This document shows positions 53,994 to 63,370 of a stretch of DNA of 64,000 bases, one piece after another. Location: assembly GCA_902605445.1 (NCBI GenBank), contig CACLCL010000001.1:1-64000 (forward strand), in the 5' to 3' direction. The stretch's first letter is position 1. Each line of letters opens with the position of its first letter. The notes under the pieces are model-generated. The model was not told the DNA's origin, did no database searches, and worked only from the letters and a program-made list of their open reading frames with translations. The position numbers were made by a program, and so were the translations under genes. This stretch comes from an uncultured Bacteroidota bacterium (GTDB lineage Bacteria; Bacteroidota; Bacteroidia; Flavobacteriales; Flavobacteriaceae).

Positions 53994-55427
53994 ATGAAAA
54001 GAAATAATATCTCCCTTAGCTCAAGAATCTTTTTTTACATGATGGTATTTATTGTAATTGAGTCAATATTAATTGCAGGTGTGACATTGTTTCAATTTAA
54101 TAAGCAGAATGCTGAGTACCACTCTGGAAGACTTGAAAGAAAAGAAAATAATTTACTACTAAATATAAAGTATGAAATTCAAGACGATTCACTTTTGTCA
54201 CTCGATTTAATTAAAAATAAAAAGATATTGGAAATTGCAGATATTCACAATATTGAGTTTGAACTATACTCAATGGATGGTAAATTGATAAAAAGTTCAA
54301 CAGCAACAACAGGTGTTCCTGGTAATACCTTTCTCGACTCAACAATAGTCAAGTACTTTAAACAGTCAAACCCAAAAAGATACGTTGAGGAAGATAATAA
54401 CACAACATACTTTAAATCATCTTATAATTTGGTTACAGATTTTAATAATGTACCAATAGGAATAATTTATATTCCTTATTTTTTAGATGATCAAGCCAGT
54501 AAAACAGAACTTTCTGAGTTTTTAATTAGGCTAGGATTTGTGCATGGCAATATGATTTTAATTGCCTTTGTAATAGCTTATTTTATTTCAAATTTTGTGA
54601 CAAAATCTTTAGATAAAATTGGACAAACTATCAAAAAAACTAACTTAACAAATAGGAATTATAAAATTGATGTTGATAATACACCTAGTGAAATATTAGA
54701 TTTGATAGACTCATATAATATAATGATAGAAAAATTAGAAAATAGTGCAATTAAATTGGCAAAAATTGAGAGGGAAAATGCTTGGAGAGAAATGGCTAAG
54801 CAGGTTGCCCATGAGATTAAAAATCCGCTGACACCAATGAGATTAACTATTCAAACTTTTGAAAGGGATTTTAATTTGAAAAAAAGTTTTTCTAAACAAA
54901 AGATAAAGGATTTTAGCACATCACTAATTCAGCAAATTGATACAATGAGCTCGATAGCTACTGCATTTTCAGATTTTGCTGAAATGCCTGAACCTAAAAA
55001 ATAGTTGCTTAATATTTCTGAAATTGTCGAAATATCACTTGATATTTTTTCAAAAAAACAGATAAAATTTTTACCCAAATCAGATAAAATTTTTGCGATG
55101 TTTGACAGAACGCAATTGATAAGAATAATGACTAATTTATTAAAGAATGCTTTTCAGGCAATTCCTGATTACAGAGAGCCTGAAATTAAAGTGGTTATTG
55201 ATGAAGATAAAGACAATGTAAAAATATCTATTTCTGATAATGGTTATGGTATTTCTAAAAATGATATGAAGAAGATATTTGAACCCAGCTTTACAACAAA
55301 GACAAGTGGAATGGGGCTTGGGCTGTCAATGATCAAAAGCATTTTGAATGCATACAGTGGGAATATAACATTTACAACTAAAAGTAATGTTGGTACTACA
55401 TTTAATATTAAATTTCCAAAAAAATAA
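53994..55427 (+). pseudogene. Sensor histidine kinase interrupted by one in-frame TAG (55002-55004) between HisKA and HATPase
   Basis: 53994-55004 encodes two TMs, a linker and an H-box (REMAKQVAHEIKNPLTPMRL); 55005-55427 in the same frame encodes N/G boxes (LLKNAFQAIPD, ISDNGYGI, TSGMGLGLSMIKSI). Confidence 0.8.
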
Positions 55428-55429
55428 AA

Positions 55430-56206
55430 ATGAGCTACAATAACTTATTATTTGAAATAAAAGACAATGTATTAACAATTCTAATTAATCGTCCTAAACA
55501 ATTAAATTCAATAAACTTAGAAACATTACTAGAGTTAGATAGCCTAATAAAAGATTCTATGCTAAATGATGAAATAAGATTAATAGTATTGTATGGGTCC
55601 GGAGATAAGTCATTTGTCGCAGGTGCTGATATTAATGAGCTTGCAAATTTAAATTCAAGCCAAGCACATAAATTAACTAAGGATATACATAAAATTTTAA
55701 ATAAAACTATTGAGCAATCCACAAAACCAATAATTGCAGCAATTAATGGTTATGCCCTAGGAGGTGGTTTGGAATTGGCAATGGCATGCCACATTAGAAT
55801 TGCTTCGGATAATGCAAAATTTGGAATGCCTGAAGTTTCTCTTGGCCTGATCCCGGGTTATGGTGGAACCCAAAGGCTAACACACTTAGTCGGTAAAGGC
55901 CGTGCACTTGAAATTATGATGACGGGAAGAAAAATAGACTCAAAAGAGGCGCTAGATATTGGTTTAATTAGTTATGTGGTCAAGCAACATGAGTTAAGAA
56001 ATTTTGTAAGTGAATTTTGTATGACAATTTTAGCAAACTCTTCTAACTCATTCAAACATTTAATAAAAAGTGTTAATTCATATTTCAATAAAAATCAGGA
56101 TGGATTTAAGACAGAACTAAACGAGTTTAGTAAATGCTTTGGATCAGATGATTTTAAGGAGGGTATAGATGCTTTTTTAAATAAGAGAAAACCTAATTTT
56201 AAATAA
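55430..56206 (+). CDS. Enoyl-CoA hydratase/isomerase family protein
   Basis: GDKSFVAGADINELANL, AINGYALGGGLELAMACHIRIAS, GLIPGYGGTQRL. Confidence 0.94.
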   Translation: MSYNNLLFEIKDNVLTILINRPKQLNSINLETLLELDSLIKDSMLNDEIRLIVLYGSGDKSFVAGADINELANLNSSQAHKLTKDIHKILNKTIEQSTKPIIAAINGYALGGGLELAMACHIRIASDNAKFGMPEVSLGLIPGYGGTQRLTHLVGKGRALEIMMTGRKIDSKEALDIGLISYVVKQHELRNFVSEFCMTILANSSNSFKHLIKSVNSYFNKNQDGFKTELNEFSKCFGSDDFKEGIDAFLNKRKPNFK

Positions 56207-56207
56207 T

Positions 56208-58241
56208 TTGTATTTGTTCAGAGTTTTAATAATATTATTTCTATCAGCCTCATCTGTTATTTATTCGCAAAAAGTATCCTTTTCTAATGAGACAGATTTA
56301 TATGAAATTTTAATTAATGTTAAGCTATTAGATAGTGAATCAAAATCCCCAATTTCCTTTGCTGAAGTTTTTTTCCCAAATAAAAATATTGGCGCAATTT
56401 CTGACAAAAATGGTGATATATTTTTAAACTTTCTTGAGTCTAAAGTAAATGATACAGATTCCTTAAAGATAGTTTCACAGGGATATAAAACAATAAGTAC
56501 CACTGCTAAAGTATTTTATCAGTTTTTAAAAAATACTGATGAGATTTATTTAAGTAAAACACCAGAGACAATTTCTGAAATTAACGTAAGCATTGATAAT
56601 TACTTACACGGAAAAGTTTTTAGTACTAGAGGTCCAATTCAAGGTGCTACAATAAAAGTTAAAAATTCTTTTGTTGAATCAAAGTCTGATTTTGAAGGGT
56701 TTTTTAGAATTAAAGCTAAAATCGATGATATAATTGTTGTTAATTTTTTAGGAATGATTGAAGAACAATTTTTTGTTACAAATTTTGATGATAAGTATGT
56801 ATTGTTAAAATCTGAAAATCAGATTTTAGATGAGGTTAACCTAAGTGTAGAAATTGAAAAGGATTCACTGGTTGATACAGGATATGGCAAAAAAAATAAA
56901 AAATCTGTTGGGTTTTCAACCTCATCCATCTCCTATGATGACTTTCCCTCTGGTGCTAGGAATATAATTGACCTAATCAGAGGTAAATTTAATAATGTTC
57001 AGATTTCAAGTAATTATGGTTCAGTTGGTGGTGCGCAAAAGGTTTTTGTTAGGGGCGGCACTTTATCATTTAATAATGTAGCATCTGCACTATTTGATGT
57101 TGAAGGCGCGGTATATAGCGAAGTACCTGATTTTTTAACACCAGATGAGATTGAAAGTATAACACTTCTTAGGTCTATTGGAGCAACTAATAGATATGGA
57201 AGCCAGGGAAGAGGAGGCGTTTTTTTGATAAAATTAAAATCCTTCTCTAAAAATGTAGAGAAAAAAATAAATTCACTTATGGTCAAGGGAAATGATTATA
57301 ATGAGCAAGTTTCTAAACTTGATTTTTCAGATTTTAGGAGTTCTTATATAATTCAATTTCAAAATGCAAAAACAACATCTGATGCAAAAAAAATATTTAA
57401 CGAGTTAAAGGATGATCTATATAAAAACTCAGTTCCTTTTTATATTGATTCCTATGATTATTTTAAAAAATTAGATAAAGATTTTGCTTTGAGTATATTG
57501 AAGGAACTTTCGATTGAAGCAAAAGATAGTCCCAAAATTTTAAAAGCAATTGCCTATAAATTAGAGGAGTCTGGTACATATGATGAAGCAAAAAGTATTT
57601 ACAAGAGATTATTAAAAGTCCGTCCTTTTGATGAACAATCATACCGTGACATGGCCTTTATTTATGAATTGTGTAACCAATATTTTTTTGCAGCTGATAT
57701 CTACGAAAAGATTTTTAACGAAAAAATAAAAAATATAACAATGCTTGGGTTAGAAAAAACAATTGTAAATGAAGCAGCTTGCTTGTATGTAAAGTACAAA
57801 AATCAATTAAATTTAAATTTATTTCCAACAAGTAAAATAAAAACATATTTGGCTGAAAATGAATGGAAAAACTTTGGCTATGACTATAGAATTGTATTTG
57901 ACTGGACTGACCCTGCTACAGAGTTTAATATTCAGTTTGTTTCACCTAAAAACAAATACTATAACTGGGGACACACATTGATTGATGACAAAGGTAGGCT
58001 TGAGGATGAACAAAAATATGGATATAATACTGGTGAGTTTATAATTGATGGTTCAAAAAAAGGACGATGGATAATCAATATTGAAAATTACTCATTTCAA
58101 GATGAACTCAGCCCCACTTATTTAAAGTACACTGTATATAAAAATTACGGTAGACCAAACGAGATTAAAAGAACTTCTGTAATTGACTTAAGCCGAATTA
58201 ATAATAAAAAAACCCTTGATATATTGGAATATCAAAATTAA
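56208..58241 (+). CDS. Chimeric surface/periplasmic protein: carboxypeptidase-regulatory-like domain(s), TonB plug-like domain, TPR, C-terminal beta domain
   Basis: GKVFSTRGPIQGATIKVKNSFVESKSDFEGFFRIKAKIDDIIVVNFLGM; RGGTLSFNNVASALFDVEGAV...IESITLLRSIGATNRYGSQGRGGVFLI; TPR-like EAKSIYKRLLKVRPFDEQSYRDMAFIYELCNQY. Confidence 0.75.
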   Translation: MYLFRVLIILFLSASSVIYSQKVSFSNETDLYEILINVKLLDSESKSPISFAEVFFPNKNIGAISDKNGDIFLNFLESKVNDTDSLKIVSQGYKTISTTAKVFYQFLKNTDEIYLSKTPETISEINVSIDNYLHGKVFSTRGPIQGATIKVKNSFVESKSDFEGFFRIKAKIDDIIVVNFLGMIEEQFFVTNFDDKYVLLKSENQILDEVNLSVEIEKDSLVDTGYGKKNKKSVGFSTSSISYDDFPSGARNIIDLIRGKFNNVQISSNYGSVGGAQKVFVRGGTLSFNNVASALFDVEGAVYSEVPDFLTPDEIESITLLRSIGATNRYGSQGRGGVFLIKLKSFSKNVEKKINSLMVKGNDYNEQVSKLDFSDFRSSYIIQFQNAKTTSDAKKIFNELKDDLYKNSVPFYIDSYDYFKKLDKDFALSILKELSIEAKDSPKILKAIAYKLEESGTYDEAKSIYKRLLKVRPFDEQSYRDMAFIYELCNQYFFAADIYEKIFNEKIKNITMLGLEKTIVNEAACLYVKYKNQLNLNLFPTSKIKTYLAENEWKNFGYDYRIVFDWTDPATEFNIQFVSPKNKYYNWGHTLIDDKGRLEDEQKYGYNTGEFIIDGSKKGRWIINIENYSFQDELSPTYLKYTVYKNYGRPNEIKRTSVIDLSRINNKKTLDILEYQN

Positions 58242-58648
58242 CAATAATCGTTATAAGCAGATTTTAAATTTTCAGAAATTATTTCAGCAGATCTACCTTC
58301 AATATGGTGACGTTCCAGCATATGTACCAACTCCCCATCTTTGAATAATGCAATTGCAGGTGAGCTTGGGGGAAATGGAACTAAATAATCCCTAACCCTA
58401 TCAACTGCATCTTTATCAAAACCGGCAAATGCTGTAGTCAAATGGTCTGGTTTTTTTTCGTTAGTCAAACTAAGAAGCGCGCCTGGCCTTGCATTTGCGG
58501 CTGCGCAGCCACACACAGAATTAACAACAACTAATGTTGTACCATTATTTTTTATCATATTTTCAACATCATTAGTACTAATTAACTCTTCAAATCCATA
58601 GTCAGTTAGTTGTTTTTTCATTGGCATTACTAAGTCTTCAGGATACAT
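58238..58648 (-). CDS. BrxA/BrxB family bacilliredoxin (YphP-like)
   Basis: VVNSVCGCAAANARPGALLSL (CGC motif), VPFPPSSPAIALFKDGELVHMLERHHIEGR. Confidence 0.93.
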   Translation of the reverse strand: MYPEDLVMPMKKQLTDYGFEELISTNDVENMIKNNGTTLVVVNSVCGCAAANARPGALLSLTNEKKPDHLTTAFAGFDKDAVDRVRDYLVPFPPSSPAIALFKDGELVHMLERHHIEGRSAEIISENLKSAYNDYC

Positions 58649-58734
58649 AATTTGTTTTAATTAAAAATATAAAACAAATATAAAATGTTTTGGTGTATTT
58701 ACATATTGATTTACTAAATTCGATGTAAAAATTT

Positions 58735-59592
58735 ATGGAAAATTTAGTTGAAATTGTAAAAGCATTTTTTGAATCACAAAGTAGCCCTATTATGCAAGCT
58801 CTTTATGCAGGTTTATTTACATGGATTTTAACAGCAATTGGAGCTTCATTGGTTTTCTTTTTTAAAAGATCAAATAGAAAAGTATTGGATGCGGCACTTG
58901 GTTTTACCGGAGGTGTAATGATAGCTGCAAGCTTTTGGTCACTTCTCTCACCGGCTATAAGCTCTGTTGAAACTCAACAAGAATTGGGTATGACCAATTT
59001 ACCAATATGGTTTGCTCCAGCTATTGGATTTTTATTCGGAGCTTTATTTATATACTTTCTTGATAAAAAAATCCCTCATCTTCATCTTTTTAAAAAAATT
59101 GAGGAGGCTGAAGGCCCAAAAACAGACTTAAAAAAAACAGAGTTACTAGTTATTGCAATCGCAATTCACAATATTCCTGAAGGTTTAGCAGTTGGAGTTG
59201 CATTTGGGGCTTTATCATATGGGCTGGATATTGGAATTACTCTTGGTGGCGCAATTGCTCTTGCTATAGGAATGGGATTACAAAATGCTCCTGAGGGTTT
59301 TGCTGTTTCAATGCCAATGCGTAGAGCAGGATTTAGTAGGTTTAAGTCATGGCAATGGGGTCAGCTGTCAGCAATAGTTGAACCAATTTTTGCTGTTATT
59401 GGTGCAGCAGTAGTTATTGCGGTCTATCCTATTTTACCATATGCTTTAGCATTTGCTGCTGGGGCAATGATATTTATTGTAGTTGAGGAAGTTATTCCTG
59501 AAAGCCAAAGTGGCGGAAATGCTGACATCGCAACTATGGGTTTAATTGCAGGTTTTATAGTGATGATGTGCTTAGATGTTGCCCTTGGATAA
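58735..59592 (+). CDS. ZIP-family metal transporter
   Basis: AIAIHNIPEGLAVGVAFGAL and GLQNAPEGFAVSMPMRRAG. Confidence 0.93.
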   Translation: MENLVEIVKAFFESQSSPIMQALYAGLFTWILTAIGASLVFFFKRSNRKVLDAALGFTGGVMIAASFWSLLSPAISSVETQQELGMTNLPIWFAPAIGFLFGALFIYFLDKKIPHLHLFKKIEEAEGPKTDLKKTELLVIAIAIHNIPEGLAVGVAFGALSYGLDIGITLGGAIALAIGMGLQNAPEGFAVSMPMRRAGFSRFKSWQWGQLSAIVEPIFAVIGAAVVIAVYPILPYALAFAAGAMIFIVVEEVIPESQSGGNADIATMGLIAGFIVMMCLDVALG

Positions 59593-59593
59593 A

Positions 59594-60136
59594 CTATTTT
59601 CTTGAAGCATTTGCGATTTCCTCAAAATCTACATTTGTATAGGTAAAGCTTTTCTTTTCAAACAACTTATTTCCATAAATTTTTGACCAGTCTTTATGAA
59701 ATGAAAGCTCAATTTCTGTGGGAGGAAGAACGTTGAATTCCACCTTGTATTTATCATTTAATTTTCCAGGTAGAGAAATGTTTCTAGCATAATGATAATT
59801 GTCAATTAGATTTAGGTGTGGTAGTAAATCAATGAAAGTGCTTAAGCCATTATTTTCGTTTGTAATTTTTGCAGTAATGTGTAAGTATGCTACAAAACCG
59901 CCAGTTGGTGTACCATCTGGAATATTTTCAGTATCCCAATTTACTCTTGCTTCAATATGAATATTAGTCTCATTTTCAGCCAAGTGCAACCCCATTGGCA
60001 TAACATGGTCTTTGATAGCACCCTCAAAAATAAAAACTATTCCTGGTTCAACTCTTTCTTCACCAATTATAAGTTCTTGAGAAAAACTGATGTTGTAAAG
60101 AGCAATAAAAAAATATATAAATAATTTATTTCTCAT
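59594..60136 (-). CDS. Periplasmic metal-binding protein resembling the P19/Tp34 family
   Basis: Signal peptide; DHVMPMGLHLAENETNIHIEARVNW...GGFVAYLHITAKITN...DNYHYARNISLPG...KVEFNVLPP resembles P19/Tp34 motifs. Confidence 0.55.
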   Translation of the reverse strand: MRNKLFIYFFIALYNISFSQELIIGEERVEPGIVFIFEGAIKDHVMPMGLHLAENETNIHIEARVNWDTENIPDGTPTGGFVAYLHITAKITNENNGLSTFIDLLPHLNLIDNYHYARNISLPGKLNDKYKVEFNVLPPTEIELSFHKDWSKIYGNKLFEKKSFTYTNVDFEEIANASRK

Positions 60137-60821
60137 TTTTTAAAATTTTAATTTCAGAAATTAATCTTTCAATTTCAGATTTTTTTGTCCCATCATAATA
60201 ACCTCTAATTTGTCTTTTTTTATCAATTAAAACAAAGTTTTCAGTATGGATAAGATCGTATTTAGAAAATTCGGTATCTTCAGCTGCAAGATATGATTTT
60301 CGTGCAAGATTATATATTTGCTCTTTATCTCCTGTAACCAAGTTCCAAATTTTATCATCAACATTGTTCTCAATTGAATATTTTTTTAGTTGATTGATTG
60401 TATCAATTTCTGGCATTACTGTGTGGGATAGAAGTAGAACATCATTGTATTCTCTTAGTTTTTCTTGAATCTCATACATATTTTTTGTCATAATAGGGCA
60501 TATATCCTGACATGTTGTAAAAAAGAAATCAGCCACATATATTTTATTCTCATAGTCTTTTTCTGTTATTTTCTCACCATTTTGATTTACGAGGTTAAAA
60601 TCAGCAATTGTATGATATTTAGAAATGTATGAGACTGTACTGTCAACTAATTTTTCGTTTACTAAGTTCGGTTGATAGATAGGAAGGACTTCGTTTGGCT
60701 TTAAAATTTGATAAAATAAAGCTATAGTACCCATGGAGAAAAGAGATATAAATACCAAAGCCACAAAATCTTTTTTTCTAAATAATTTCAAATCTTTTAA
60801 TTTAGGAATGCAAAAATACAA
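60126..60821 (-). CDS. SCO1/SenC-family protein
   Basis: YVADFFFTTCQDICPIMTKNMYEIQEKL (CxxxC) and LIHTENFVLIDKKRQIRGYYDGT. Confidence 0.9.
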   Translation of the reverse strand: MYFCIPKLKDLKLFRKKDFVALVFISLFSMGTIALFYQILKPNEVLPIYQPNLVNEKLVDSTVSYISKYHTIADFNLVNQNGEKITEKDYENKIYVADFFFTTCQDICPIMTKNMYEIQEKLREYNDVLLLSHTVMPEIDTINQLKKYSIENNVDDKIWNLVTGDKEQIYNLARKSYLAAEDTEFSKYDLIHTENFVLIDKKRQIRGYYDGTKKSEIERLISEIKILKNEK

Positions 60822-60900
60822 TAGATTTATGTTAAATAAATAATAAAGATGTTTTTAATTGTCTATTTATAAATTATTTTTGTCCCGTTAAAAATATTAA

Positions 60901-62250
60901 ATGGAAATTTTTATTCAAATTGTACAGTTTATTTTAAGCCTATCTTTGATAATAGTTTTGCACGAACTAGGACATTATTTGCCCGCAAAATATTTTAAGA
61001 TTAAAGTAGAAAAGTTTTACCTATTTTTTGATGTTAAATATTCACTATTAAAGAAAAAAATTGGGGAAACTGAATGGGGCATTGGATGGCTTCCGCTTGG
61101 TGGATATGTTAAGATTGCTGGAATGATTGACGAAAGTATGGATAAGGAGCAAATGGCAAAACCCCCACAACCATGGGAATTCAGGTCGAAACCATCATGG
61201 CAAAGACTTATTGTAATGCTTGGAGGTGTTACGGTTAATTTCATATTAGCCGTTTTGATATATATTGGCCTAGCATATAATTATGGCTCCACGTCAATTC
61301 CAACTAGCTCTATTAAAGATGGATATTTAATAGAGAACCCCATTTTACTTGACCTTGGATTTCAAACTGGTGACAAGATTTTAAATGTTGACGGAATTGA
61401 AATCGAATCTTATTCAGATTTGAGAAAATCTATTATAAGTTCAAGCGTTTATCAGGTTGAAAGGGATGGTAGAATACTGGAAATTACTTTACCAGTTGAT
61501 TTCCTGGGACAACTTTCTTCATCTGAAAGTACAAGTTCTTTTGAGCTAAGAAGACCATTTGTAATTCAAAATGTTGCTGAAGAATCTCTGAATAAAGACT
61601 ATGGAATTGAGCCAGGAGATGTTATAATATCATTAAACGGAAGAGAGGTAAATTATGTTGATGAGATAGTTCCAATATTAAAAGAAAATAGCAACAGGAC
61701 TGTTGATGTAGAGCTACTAAGAGACTTTTCCTATAAAATTAATAAAACCTTAAATGTTGATAGTCAAGGTAAGCTTGGTTTTAGTACTGGCTCAACAGTT
61801 CAGGACATGGTAGATCTTGGTCTTGTTGATTTGGTTTCAAAGTCTTATGGAATATTTGAAAGTGTCTCTGTTGGCACTTCAAGATTCATATCATTTATGG
61901 GGTTTTATTTTGAGCAATTAGTTGCAATTTTTAATCCAAGTACAGGGGCTTTCAAAGGACTGGGTGGTTTTATTGCAATAACAAATATTTTCCCTTCATA
62001 TTGGAGTTGGCAAGCATTTTGGGGAACGACAGCTCTGCTTTCTGTTATGCTTGGTGTTTTAAATCTTTTACCCATTCCTGCCCTGGATGGCGGCCATGCA
62101 ACATTTTTAGTTTATGAAATGATTACCGGCAAGAAACCATCCAATAGGTTTTTAGAAGTAGCTCAGCTTATAGGTTTTTTGATACTAATAGCATTAGTCA
62201 TTTATGCGAATGGAAATGATATATACAAACTATTTAATTTTATAGTTTAA
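60901..62250 (+). CDS. rseP: Site-2 intramembrane metalloprotease RseP
   Basis: IVLHELGHYLPAKYF (HExxH), PDZ-like domains, LLPIPALDGGHATFLVYE. Confidence 0.95.
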   Translation: MEIFIQIVQFILSLSLIIVLHELGHYLPAKYFKIKVEKFYLFFDVKYSLLKKKIGETEWGIGWLPLGGYVKIAGMIDESMDKEQMAKPPQPWEFRSKPSWQRLIVMLGGVTVNFILAVLIYIGLAYNYGSTSIPTSSIKDGYLIENPILLDLGFQTGDKILNVDGIEIESYSDLRKSIISSSVYQVERDGRILEITLPVDFLGQLSSSESTSSFELRRPFVIQNVAEESLNKDYGIEPGDVIISLNGREVNYVDEIVPILKENSNRTVDVELLRDFSYKINKTLNVDSQGKLGFSTGSTVQDMVDLGLVDLVSKSYGIFESVSVGTSRFISFMGFYFEQLVAIFNPSTGAFKGLGGFIAITNIFPSYWSWQAFWGTTALLSVMLGVLNLLPIPALDGGHATFLVYEMITGKKPSNRFLEVAQLIGFLILIALVIYANGNDIYKLFNFIV

Positions 62251-62990
62251 TGTCATTTTATTATTCATTATATGTATGGATAACTTTTGGCTTTCTAATT
62301 TTCTTATACTTAATTTTATCAAATTCACCTGCCCCCTATGGTAGGCATTTTAGTAAACAATGGGGGCCATCGTTAAATAACAATTGGGGTTGGTTTTGGA
62401 TGGAACTTCCTGCACTTCTTGTTTTTCCGGTCATTGTATTGACATCCTCTAGAGAAATTAATTTTGTTCTTATTTTAATGCTTTCAATTTGGGTCCTTCA
62501 TTATTTTTACAGAACTATTCTTTTTCCTTTAAAACTTAAAACAAAATCAAAAAAGATTCCAATACTAATTATTGTAAGTGCATTTATATTTAATATTATC
62601 AATGGTTTTTTTGTCAGCTATGAGGTTGCTTATCTTTCTCCAGAATTTAAATTTGGTTTAAACACTATAGTTGGATCTATACTTTTTTTTATTGGAATGG
62701 CCATCAATAGATACTCAGACAATAAACTTATTTCATTAAGAACAAAAAATAACGACTATCAAATTCCAAAAGGAGGTTTGTTTAAGTTGATTTCATGTCC
62801 TAATCACTTCGGAGAAATAATTGAATGGCTTGGTTTCGCAATTATTGTTTGGAATCTTGGCGCATTAAGTTTTGCTCTTTGGACAGCATTTAATTTAATT
62901 CCTAGATCATTGAATCATCACAAATGGTATAATAATTACTTCAGTAATTACCCCAAAAAAAGAAAAGCGGTTATCCCTTTTATTCTCTGA
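62250..62990 (+). CDS. Steroid 5-alpha-reductase/DUF1295-like membrane protein
   Basis: APYGRHFSKQWGPSLNNNWGWFWMELPALLVFP...IPKGGLFKLISCPNHFGEIIEWLGFAI...FNLIPRSLNHHKWY. Confidence 0.82.
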   Translation: MSFYYSLYVWITFGFLIFLYLILSNSPAPYGRHFSKQWGPSLNNNWGWFWMELPALLVFPVIVLTSSREINFVLILMLSIWVLHYFYRTILFPLKLKTKSKKIPILIIVSAFIFNIINGFFVSYEVAYLSPEFKFGLNTIVGSILFFIGMAINRYSDNKLISLRTKNNDYQIPKGGLFKLISCPNHFGEIIEWLGFAIIVWNLGALSFALWTAFNLIPRSLNHHKWYNNYFSNYPKKRKAVIPFIL

Positions 62991-63070
62991 TTTTATTATA
63001 AAAAGAATTTTGGAAATAAAATCAATTTTTAAAAATATTACATATATTTGCCCTCACTGAAAAGTAAATT

Positions 63071-63144
63071 CCTCCTTAGCTCAGTTGGTTAGAGCATCTG
63101 ACTGTTAATCAGAGGGTCCTTGGTTCGAGCCCAAGAGGGGGAGC
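63071..63144 (+). tRNA. tRNA-Asn (anticodon GTT)
   Basis: TCCTCCTTAGCTCAGTTGGTTAGAGCATCTGACTGTTAATCAGAGGGTCCTTGGTTCGAGCCCAAGAGGGGGAG forms a full cloverleaf; CCA not encoded. Confidence 0.95.
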
Positions 63145-63171
63145 AAGCGAAACCGCTACACTACACAGAAT

Positions 63172-63204
63172 AAAGCCTCCAAGAAATTGGGGGTTTCTTT
63201 TTTT
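63172..63204 (+). terminator. Intrinsic terminator after tRNA-Asn
   Basis: AAAGCCTCCAA-GAAA-TTGGGGGTTT stem with a GNRA-type loop and a T-rich tail. Confidence 0.75.
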
Positions 63205-63233
63205 AATAGTTACAAATTAAAGGTACAATTTTT

Positions 63234-63281
63234 TGGCAGTTATATGGCAGTCCTTAAAAAAAGTGGCAACTATATGGCAAA
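63234..63281. repeat. Two imperfect 18-bp direct repeats, each with two TGGCA half-sites
   Basis: TGGCAgtTATATGGCAgt (63234) and TGGCAacTATATGGCAaa (63264), 30 bp apart; TGGCA at 63234, 63245, 63264, 63275. Confidence 0.75.
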
Positions 63282-63362
63282 TCCATTTTTTTTATCCAGA
63301 TTTTGAATAGACTGCCCATATGAAACAAGTGGAATAAATAGTAAGAGTATTAGCTTTTTCAT
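63270..63362 (-). pseudogene. Truncated 5' remnant of a secreted protein, near-identical signal peptide to the next gene
   Basis: Translates to MKKLILLLFIPLVSYGQSIQNLDKKNGFAI*; the first ~42 nt differ at only two positions from the start of the 63844 gene. Confidence 0.6.
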
Positions 63363-63370
63363 TTAGTTAT

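Noticed and set aside
63241-63306. Short plus-strand ORF MAVLKKSGNYMANPFFLSRF
   Set aside because: Overlaps the TGGCA repeats and has no independent coding support; more likely an incidental reading of a DNA-level element.
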